Source: an uncultured Alphaproteobacteria bacterium (GTDB taxonomy: Bacteria > Pseudomonadota > Alphaproteobacteria > RF32 > CAG-239). From it: a DNA stretch of 64,000 nt. This document shows positions 54,190 through 61,112 of the stretch, one piece after another. The notes beneath the pieces are model-generated. The model saw only the letters and a list, made by a program, of their open reading frames with translations, had not been told where the DNA came from and searched no databases. The DNA lies in assembly GCA_944391405.1 (NCBI GenBank), contig CALXTN010000001.1, positions 68,503-132,502 of the forward strand, given 5' to 3'. The translations under genes were made by a program, and so were the position numbers. Within the stretch, counting starts at the first letter, position 1. Each line of letters starts with the position of its first letter.

Positions 54190-55536
54190 ATGAATTATAA
54201 TATAGAAACTTTAACTTCAAAAAAATATCTAATTATAAAAAATATACTAAATAATTCTTTTGATAAAAAAATCTTTAATAAATTAGATACACTTGTTTTA
54301 TCAAAATGCTTTGATAATGCATATGAATATTCTATAATGGAAAATATAGAGCGAATCAATTGCGATGACTTATCAAGTCATGACATCTTAAATATATTAG
54401 AAAATTTTATATATTCCGTTCAATATAAAACGATATTAAATGGTAGAGAATTGTTTGAATTAGTTAAATTATCATTATTACCAACAAAGAAACTTAATAA
54501 AGTTATTTCCAGTGATTTATACTTAAAAATAGCATCATATTTAAAATATGTTTCACATGAAACAAAGCTAATTAGTTTTGACTTTTTAATTTTAAGAATT
54601 GTTGATAATTTTTTATTAAAAGTTAATAATATCAACAATAAAAATTTATCTGAATTTTATTTAGCGTTAAAAAATTCTATATATGAAAAAATGATTTCTT
54701 TTTCTTATATCAATGAAATAAAAGAAAAAGAAGCAACTATGTTGTGTTGGGTTGATATGCTTTTATCTGCTGTTATAAAAAAAGAAATAGATATTTCATC
54801 ATTTATTTTAATTACAAAAAAAATTTTAATAATAACTCAAAATTCTTTATATCTTCTTTGGAAATTGGCGAATTCTATAAATTATATTTTATCACAGAAC
54901 GATTTTTTAGATTTATCTAGCTTAAAAGAATATAAAAAAATATTAGAAAAACAAATAGAAAATAGATATACTTATGCAAATATTTCTACTAATGAATTGC
55001 AAAATATTATGATTAATCTTCTTGCAAATCAGAACATTGTAAAAGATGATTATTATTATTTTTTTGATGCGTTGAGTTCAATAGCTACGCAATCTGAAAA
55101 AAATAAATTCTTTTGTATTCAATTATGCGAATATATTGTCTATTATAATAATAAAAAGCGCATATTTTCTTATAGATTTATTCGCAAATATTTTATAGAC
55201 ATTATTCTTAAATTATTTAATAAAAATGATATAATACAGATAAAAATCAAAGAGCTCAATTTACTAATCAATCTATGGTTTAATGATATCTTTTTTTGTT
55301 TTGAAAAAAAAAGAATTTTACAAGGTATTTTAAATATATTAAAATCTATAAATTCAAAAACTTTTAAATTAAATCATAATAATTTTTACAAATATTGTGA
55401 AGCATTAGACTATATGCTTGCCTCAGATTCCGATTATAATATAACAGATATTATTGATTTTTTAGCTTTTGATAATGGTAATAAAAGTAGAATATCTAAG
55501 CATTTCAAACTGCATCAATCAATTTCTTCATTTTAA
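54190..55536 (+). CDS. Orphan 448-residue protein of unknown function, very AT-rich
   Basis: A continuous plus-strand reading frame of 449 codons lies between mnmG and mnmE, both on the minus strand. The product is rich in Lys, Asn, Ile, Leu and Tyr, predicted mainly helical, without signal peptide, membrane helix or any motif I recognise. G+C is clearly lower than in flanking genes. A TAGGTG site is 7 bases before the ATG. The length of the frame in AT-rich DNA and the protein's normal hydrophobic pattern make a real gene likely. It carries a parS-like site encoding VSHET near residue 121. Whether it is expressed or related to segregation is unknown. Confidence 0.75.
   Translation: MNYNIETLTSKKYLIIKNILNNSFDKKIFNKLDTLVLSKCFDNAYEYSIMENIERINCDDLSSHDILNILENFIYSVQYKTILNGRELFELVKLSLLPTKKLNKVISSDLYLKIASYLKYVSHETKLISFDFLILRIVDNFLLKVNNINNKNLSEFYLALKNSIYEKMISFSYINEIKEKEATMLCWVDMLLSAVIKKEIDISSFILITKKILIITQNSLYLLWKLANSINYILSQNDFLDLSSLKEYKKILEKQIENRYTYANISTNELQNIMINLLANQNIVKDDYYYFFDALSSIATQSEKNKFFCIQLCEYIVYYNNKKRIFSYRFIRKYFIDIILKLFNKNDIIQIKIKELNLLINLWFNDIFFCFEKKRILQGILNILKSINSKTFKLNHNNFYKYCEALDYMLASDSDYNITDIIDFLAFDNGNKSRISKHFKLHQSISSF
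54549..54564. promoter_or_regulatory. parS-like site inside the orphan gene
   Basis: TGTTTCACATGAAACA differs from consensus parS by one central base. It encodes VSHET in the orphan frame. It lies about 3.8 kb from the candidate oriC and 2.1 kb from the perfect site. Confidence 0.85.
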
Positions 55537-55544
55537 ATACACCG

Positions 55545-56885
55545 TTATTTACCAATACAAAAACTACCAAATATTTTATCTAAAATTTCATTAACTTCAA
55601 CACTACCTGTAATTTTTCCAATAGCCCTGCAAGCTAGTCTTATATCTTCAGCAGCTAGCTCAATTTCTTTATTTAAATTGAAAATTTCAATATTTTCTAA
55701 ACATTCTTCTAAGGCCTTCCTATATCTTATTCTTGTTATTAGATAGTTTGACGTTGTAGAAAAACTGTCTTTAATCGTTTCAATAATACTATTCGTTAAC
55801 TCATCAATTCCTTGATTATATTTAGCTGAGATTTTTATATGTTTTTTATCATCTATATTATTTATTTGCTCAGAAGTTAGTTTATCAATTTTATTGGCTA
55901 CATAAAAAACTTTTCCGTTATAATCTTTTAGTACTTTAAATTCACTGTTCAAATTTCTTGAAGCATCATATAATGCTATTACTATATCAGCATCAGAAAT
56001 TTTTTCTTTTGCAATTTCTATCCCTTGTTTCTCAATAGGGTTCTCGGTTTCTCTAATTCCAGCAGTATCAGTTATTATTACTGGATACCCACCCATGTCT
56101 AGATTTATATCAATTGCATCGCGTGTTGTACCAGCTATATCTGAAACAATTACAGCATTTCTTTTAACAAGAGCATTTATTAAACTCGATTTTCCAGCGT
56201 TTGTTTCCCCAGTAATTACTATTCGAAAACCATTTCGCAATCTTTCATTAACATTATTTTGTTGCAAATGTTTTTCAATTTCATTTTTAACTTTAAATAC
56301 AGTGTTTAAAATATTTTCAGATAAATTTTCAGGAATATCTTCTTCAGGAAAATCTATAAAAGCTTCTAGATAAGATAGTACTTTAACTAAATTCTCTCTC
56401 CAAGTAGAATATAATGTTCTCAAATTTCCTTCCATCTGATGCAAAGCATATTTCTGTTGCATAGTTGTTTCAGCATCAATCAAATCAGCAAGACCTTCAG
56501 CTTCGGTTAAATCCATCTTTTGATTGTAAAAAGCTCTTTTAGAAAATTCTCCAGGTTCTGCTAAGCGAACATTATCTAATTTGCTTAATTCATTTAGTAT
56601 ACTAGTTAAAACAGCTTTTGACCCATGACATTGTATTTCTGTAACATCTTCACCTGTAAAAGAATGAGGTGCTTTGAAGTATAATACTAAAGCTTTATCT
56701 AACAATTCCTTTGTTTCTTTTTTTCTAATCGAAGTGAAATAAGCATGGCGTGGTTTAATCATGGAAACATTTATATCTGACATTTGCGATATAATATTTA
56801 AAACTTCAGAGCCTGAAATTCTAATGACAGCCACACCGGATTTTCCATATACAGTTGATAACGCATATATTGTAGATGAAGACAT
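55545..56885 (-). CDS. mnmE: tRNA uridine-5-carboxymethylaminomethyl modification GTPase MnmE
   Basis: The 446-residue GTPase (TrmE) has an N-terminal folate-binding domain, the G1 motif GETNAGKS (226-233), DTAGIRET (G3), NKID (G4) and the C-terminal Cys-Ile-Gly-Lys with catalytic-type Cys443. It works as a dimer with MnmG on uridine 34. An AAGGAG site precedes the ATG. The stop is 8 bases from the orphan gene's stop (convergent). rho lies 246 bases upstream on the same strand. Confidence 0.97.
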   Translation of the reverse strand: MSSSTIYALSTVYGKSGVAVIRISGSEVLNIISQMSDINVSMIKPRHAYFTSIRKKETKELLDKALVLYFKAPHSFTGEDVTEIQCHGSKAVLTSILNELSKLDNVRLAEPGEFSKRAFYNQKMDLTEAEGLADLIDAETTMQQKYALHQMEGNLRTLYSTWRENLVKVLSYLEAFIDFPEEDIPENLSENILNTVFKVKNEIEKHLQQNNVNERLRNGFRIVITGETNAGKSSLINALVKRNAVIVSDIAGTTRDAIDINLDMGGYPVIITDTAGIRETENPIEKQGIEIAKEKISDADIVIALYDASRNLNSEFKVLKDYNGKVFYVANKIDKLTSEQINNIDDKKHIKISAKYNQGIDELTNSIIETIKDSFSTTSNYLITRIRYRKALEECLENIEIFNLNKEIELAAEDIRLACRAIGKITGSVEVNEILDKIFGSFCIGK

Positions 56886-57131
56886 TTTTACTCCTTTTCA
56901 TTTTTTCTTATTTGTATACATTTTTTTTACATCTTTAACAATAAAATTCTTTTTAGAGCTTATGTAAGCTTTATCGTTTTTATGTCTTATTTACTAGCTA
57001 ATGTATACTATAAAAAGTGTAAAATGTCTTTAATTTTTTTCTATAAAAGAGCATAATGCATTTTTATAGAATTTTTTTAGTATTTCTTGAATATACTAAA
57101 TTTATAATCTTAATATTTTATTCCCTCAATA

Positions 57132-58385
57132 TTAGCTATTCATATTATCAAAGAAATCTTTATTGTCTTTTGATTGACGCAACTTATCGAGCAAAAATTC
57201 CATACCATCAGTCATTCCCATTTGCATCAAGACGCGACGCAGTACCCACATTTTAGTAAGTGTTGCTTTATCAACTAGCAATTCTTCTTTTCTGGTTCCT
57301 GAGCGTGTTATATCGATAGTTGGGAATAAACGTTTATCTGTTAATTTTCTATCCAAGATAATTTCAGAATTGCCAGTTCCTTTAAATTCTTCAAAGATAA
57401 CTTCATCCATTCTTGAACCAGTATCAATTAAAGCTGTTGCTATAATAGTTAAAGATCCCCCTTCTTCCACATTGCGGGCGGCACCTAAAAGCCTTTTTGG
57501 ACGTTGTAAAGCATTAGCATCGACACCACCAGTTAATACTTTTCCAGATGATGGTAAAACTGTATTATATGCACGTCCAAGTCTGGTTATAGAATCCAAT
57601 AAAATTACGACGTCTTTTTTAGTTTCTACAAGACGTTTAGCCTTTTCTATAACCATTTCAGCAACTTGTACGTGACGAGCAGCTGGTTCATCAAAGGTGG
57701 ATGATATAACTTCACCTTTTACAGAACGTGTCATATCTGTTACTTCTTCCGGACGTTCATCAATTAATAAAACTATTAAGTAAATTTCCGGATGATTTAC
57801 AGCTATCGCATGCGCAATATTTTGCAACATAACGGTTTTACCTGTTCTTGGAGGAGCAACTATCAATCCACGTTGTCCCTTCCCCTGAGGTGAAATTAAA
57901 TCTATAACTCTTGTTGTATAATCTTTTTCACCGCAAATAATATCAAAATTTAATTTTTCTGTTGGATACAAAGGGGTTAAATTATCGAAATTTATGCGCA
58001 ATTTAGACTTTTCAGGATCATCATAGTTAATTGTATTTATTTTTGTTAGCGCAAAGTATCTTTCATTTTCTTTTGGTGCTCTAATTTCACCTTCAACAGT
58101 ATCTCCTGTTCTTAATCCGTATTTTTTAACTTGTTGAGGTGATACATATATGTCGTCTGCAGATGCTAAATAATTTGATTTTGATGAGCGTAAAAAACCA
58201 AAACCATCTTGCATTACTTCAATAACGCCATCGCCATATAAAATGTGATCATCTTCTGCAACTTTTTTCATGATGGCAAAAATTAAGTCTTGAACACGCA
58301 TTGATGAAGCGTCTTCAACTCCCAGCTCTTCAGCTTGGCTCAAGAGTTGTTTGGGAGATTTATCCTTTAAATCTTTTAAATGCAT
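57132..58385 (-). CDS. rho: Transcription termination factor Rho
   Basis: The 417-residue hexameric RNA helicase has the N-terminal helical domain (about 1-45), a cold-shock-like RNA-binding domain with [17 protein letters not shown], Walker A APPRTGKT (177-184), Walker [17 protein letters not shown], the Q-loop and the arginine finger near GTRKEELL. No ribosome-binding site is obvious before the ATG. Its promoter must lie in the adjacent gap that I propose as oriC. rho next to mnmE and near the origin is common in alphaproteobacteria. Confidence 0.97.
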   Translation of the reverse strand: MHLKDLKDKSPKQLLSQAEELGVEDASSMRVQDLIFAIMKKVAEDDHILYGDGVIEVMQDGFGFLRSSKSNYLASADDIYVSPQQVKKYGLRTGDTVEGEIRAPKENERYFALTKINTINYDDPEKSKLRINFDNLTPLYPTEKLNFDIICGEKDYTTRVIDLISPQGKGQRGLIVAPPRTGKTVMLQNIAHAIAVNHPEIYLIVLLIDERPEEVTDMTRSVKGEVISSTFDEPAARHVQVAEMVIEKAKRLVETKKDVVILLDSITRLGRAYNTVLPSSGKVLTGGVDANALQRPKRLLGAARNVEEGGSLTIIATALIDTGSRMDEVIFEEFKGTGNSEIILDRKLTDKRLFPTIDITRSGTRKEELLVDKATLTKMWVLRRVLMQMGMTDGMEFLLDKLRQSKDNKDFFDNMNS

Positions 58386-58902
58386 GGATTAAACCTATTT
58401 GGTAAGAAATTTTTAAGAATTAAATGTTAGTTTCTTTATAAGTGATTTTTTTAAGATGTCAATTTAAAATGTTTTTTTGGATGTTTTGATTATTTTTAGC
58501 AAGAGGATTATTTTTTTAGGTGATACAGAAAAGTTATAAACAAGAAAAATTGCCAAACATTTATTTTTAAATAATTTTTTTGTTATTTGTTTATTCTTGT
58601 TAATTGTGTTGATAACTTTTTTGTAAACAGTTTTTTGCAGATTTTTTAGGTCTTGTTTAAAAGGTTGTGTAGGACTCCAAAAATTTGTTTTAAAATCAAA
58701 TTTTTGATTAAATCTGTTTTCTTGTGTATAAAAGATACTTATCAACATATTTCACAAGTAGGTATAATGGTCTAAAAAATGTTTATAACTTGGGTTTATT
58801 TTTTTGCTTAATGGTGATTATTTGTTAAATGTTTTTTAAACGTTATAGTTATGCACAGATGTTTTTCCATATGTGTATAAAAAAAGCTTTTTTGAGGAAA
58901 AA
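58386..58902. other. Candidate chromosomal replication origin (oriC)
   Basis: The 517-bp gap between divergent rho and coaE has no supportable gene and is extremely AT-rich. It holds five nonamers one base away from the DnaA box TTATCCACA: 58607-58615 (minus), 58723-58731 (minus), 58739-58747 (plus), 58849-58857 (plus) and 58872-58880 (minus). A TTAA-N7-TTAA element at 58825-58839 has the layout of a CtrA half-site pair. Position in the parAB-rsmG-mnmG-mnmE-rho / coaE-dnaQ block, nearby parS sites and divergent gene direction all point the same way. There is no hemE here. Confidence 0.65.
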
Positions 58903-59475
58903 ATGATTTTTGTAGCAATTACAGGCTCTATCGGATGTGGTAAAACAACAGTATCTAACCTTTTGCGAAATTTAGGCTATTTGGTGTATGACGCTGATAA
59001 ATGGGTTAGGGTTTTGTATTTAAAAAAAGATTTTTTGAGGGAAATTCAAAAATATTTTCCGCAAGTTTTTAAAAATAATGTTTTTGATAAAAAATTATTG
59101 CGTTCAATTGTTTTTAAGAATCCTCAACAATTGAAAATTCTAGAGAATTTAATTCATCCTTTTTTGACACAGAGATTGAAACAAATTCTTAGATATCGTC
59201 GTAATGAGGGAATCGTTTTTTTTGAAGCTCCATTGTTGTTTGAATTGGGATGGGATAAGTTTTTTGATTATGTTATTGTAACAGATGTTGCTTATGATAT
59301 TCAAAAAGAACGAGTTATGAAACGTGATAAAATTTCTGAAGAGGAATTTGTTCGTATTAATGCTTTACAAATGCCTCGATGTGACAAAATTTGTCGTGCG
59401 GATATAGTGATTGATACAGGTGTGGATTTGGATAAGTTAAGAAGAAATATTGTACTGATGTTGGGAGTTTTTTGA
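58903..59475 (+). CDS. coaE: Dephospho-CoA kinase
   Basis: The ATG at 58903 follows GAGGA; the frame is open upstream into the candidate origin but lacks such a site there. The 190-residue kinase has the P-loop GSIGCGKTT (8-16), YDADKWVR, HPFLTQRL and the substrate lid EAPLLFELGWDKFFD. It makes CoA from dephospho-CoA. It lies 1 base before dnaQ, a pair often found next to oriC in alphaproteobacteria. Confidence 0.95.
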   Translation: MIFVAITGSIGCGKTTVSNLLRNLGYLVYDADKWVRVLYLKKDFLREIQKYFPQVFKNNVFDKKLLRSIVFKNPQQLKILENLIHPFLTQRLKQILRYRRNEGIVFFEAPLLFELGWDKFFDYVIVTDVAYDIQKERVMKRDKISEEEFVRINALQMPRCDKICRADIVIDTGVDLDKLRRNIVLMLGVF

Positions 59476-59476
59476 T

Positions 59477-60202
59477 ATGCAAGGTATTCGTGAAATTGTT
59501 TTTGATACGGAAACGACTGGATTTGATCCTGAAACAGGAGATAAATTAGTTGAAATTGGTGCTGTTGAACTTATTAATCATGTTCCAACCGGAAGAACAT
59601 ATCATCAATATATAAACCCAGAAAGAGAAGTACCTGAAGAAGTTGTTAAAGTCCATGGGTTAACGACGGAATATTTAAAAGATTTTCCAAATTTTGCAGC
59701 GGTTGCTCAGGATTTTATCGATTTTGTCGGTGATGATGGTATTTTGGTGGCGCATAATGCAACATTTGATATGAAGTTTATTAATTTCGAGCTTCGTCAT
59801 CTCGGATTTGAAGGATATAGCTGGGATAGAGTGATTGATACTTTGGAAATTGCAAAAAACAAATTTCCAGGGCAACGAAATAATTTGGATGTACTTTGCA
59901 AAAGATTTGGAATTGATAATTCAGCTAGAACATTTCATGGAGCTTTACTTGATGCTCAATTATTGGCAGAAGTGTATTTGGAATTACTGGGGGGAGCTGA
60001 ACCGTCAATGGAATTGGATGCTGTTCCTGTAGCTAGAAGAGAGCGACATGTAGAGGCAAAAGAAGTGCAGCGAGTTTATAGGGAACCGAGAAATTTTCCT
60101 TTAACAGAGGAGCAAATTGATTTGCATCGAGATTTTTTAACACAAAATATCAAAGATTCCCTTTGGCTTTCTGATGAAAAAAAAGAAGAGGCGGTTCAGT
60201 AA
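59477..60202 (+). CDS. dnaQ: DNA polymerase III epsilon subunit (proofreading 3'-5' exonuclease)
   Basis: The 241-residue protein has ExoI motif FDTETTGFD with Asp10 and Glu12, ExoII AHNATFDMKFIN, and ExoIII HGALLDAQLLAEVY. These are the metal-binding residues of DEDDh exonucleases. It proofreads during replication. The C-terminal tail from about 185, which would contact the polymerase alpha subunit, is Arg/Glu-rich. The stop overlaps the next start by one base. Confidence 0.96.
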   Translation: MQGIREIVFDTETTGFDPETGDKLVEIGAVELINHVPTGRTYHQYINPEREVPEEVVKVHGLTTEYLKDFPNFAAVAQDFIDFVGDDGILVAHNATFDMKFINFELRHLGFEGYSWDRVIDTLEIAKNKFPGQRNNLDVLCKRFGIDNSARTFHGALLDAQLLAEVYLELLGGAEPSMELDAVPVARRERHVEAKEVQRVYREPRNFPLTEEQIDLHRDFLTQNIKDSLWLSDEKKEEAVQ

Positions 60203-60903
60203 TGTTTTATTTTTCTAATGTAAAAGGACGTAAAGTCTTAAAATCGGATTTGTTAAATGACGTGGAACATTTTTTTACGACACGCGAGTTATGTCTTTTT
60301 GCAAAAGAAGAAGATATGTCTGATAATAGGAATTTGGTTGAAAGTTATTTAGGGCAGAAAATGGCAACCAACCAACCTGTTCATGGTACGCATATTGCAA
60401 CAGTTGAGAATGATAAATTTTTTTATAATAAGACCGATGGTTTGCTTATTTCTAAAGGGCAAGCGGCTTTAATGAATTTCGGTGATTGTGTTCCGATAAT
60501 TTTTTATGCAAATAATAAAGGAGTTATAGCTCATGCCGGTTGGCGTGGAACAGTTCAAAGTATGGCGAAAGTTGTTGTTGAAAAGTTGATAAATGAGTAT
60601 GAGGTTAACACTCAAGACATTAAAGCTGTTATTGGACCTGCAATTTGTTCTAGATGCTATGAAGTAGGGCAAGATGTTTTTGCTCAGTTATATAAGACAG
60701 TTGTTAATCATTTTGAGGGTTTTTATCAAAAGGGCAATAAGTATTTTGTTGGGCTTAAAGAAATTAATAAACAACAATTGCTAGAATGTGGAGTTGAGCA
60801 AATAGATGTTTGTCCTTATTGTACAGCCTGTGGCGAAAAATTATTTTATTCTTATCGTTTTGAGAAAACAGGATATAGACATAGTGCTGTTTTGAAATTG
60901 TAA
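60202..60903 (+). CDS. pgeF: Peptidoglycan editing factor/purine nucleoside phosphorylase, YfiH/LACC1 family
   Basis: The 233-residue protein has the family motifs HGTHIATV, TDGLLISK, FGDCVPIIFY, VIAHAGWRGTVQSM and GPAICSRCYEVG, with the metal-binding histidine and cysteines conserved, and ends near CPYCTACGEKLFYSYRF. YfiH-type enzymes act on purine nucleosides, and PgeF in E. coli helps keep serine out of the peptidoglycan stem peptide. The start overlaps dnaQ by one base. The 209 bases after it hold the ppdK promoter region. Confidence 0.93.
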   Translation: MFYFSNVKGRKVLKSDLLNDVEHFFTTRELCLFAKEEDMSDNRNLVESYLGQKMATNQPVHGTHIATVENDKFFYNKTDGLLISKGQAALMNFGDCVPIIFYANNKGVIAHAGWRGTVQSMAKVVVEKLINEYEVNTQDIKAVIGPAICSRCYEVGQDVFAQLYKTVVNHFEGFYQKGNKYFVGLKEINKQQLLECGVEQIDVCPYCTACGEKLFYSYRFEKTGYRHSAVLKL

Positions 60904-60991
60904 TTATTTGTATTGCTTTTTTGTGTTTTTTATTGATTTTATTTTGTTTTATAAATGTTTGTTAAAACAAGGTGAAACCGTAAGTTTTTGC

Positions 60992-61018
60992 TTGAATATT
61001 CTTTTTTAGTAGTATAAC
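60992..61018 (+). promoter_or_regulatory. Possible ppdK promoter
   Basis: TTGAAT (60992-60997) and TATAAC (61013-61018) resemble -35 and -10 boxes but are 15 bases apart. An alternative -35, TTGCTT at 60988, gives a 19-base spacer. Position, about 90 bases before the ppdK start, is reasonable. The match is weak. Confidence 0.35.
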
Positions 61019-61042
61019 TTCTTTGAAGAATTAATCGTTCTG

Positions 61043-61074
61043 CCGTGGGAACTTTTTAATGGAGTTTCGTACGG
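61043..61074 (+). promoter_or_regulatory. Hairpin in the ppdK leader, possible attenuator
   Basis: CCGT, one unpaired base, GGAACT, a 9-base loop, AGTTTC, two unpaired bases and ACGG form a 10-pair stem (one G-T). TTGTTTTT follows. The structure ends 38 bases before the ppdK ATG and could terminate or slow transcription. TACGGTT at 61070-61076 is also complementary to AACCGTA at 60976-60982, an alternative pairing if transcription began further upstream. Confidence 0.4.
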
Positions 61075-61112
61075 TTGTTTTTAACTAATAAGCTGATAGG
61101 AGCTGAATAACC

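Noticed and set aside
57039-57071. AT hairpin TTCTATAAAA / TTTTATAGAA between rho and mnmE
   Set aside because: Almost only A-T pairs. The T-run is on the plus strand where nothing is transcribed, so it does not suit a rho terminator.
58464-58748. A 94-codon minus-strand frame in the rho-coaE gap
   Set aside because: Lys/Asn/Phe-rich composition, no ribosome-binding site, and overlap with the DnaA-box-like cluster. Best read as non-coding.
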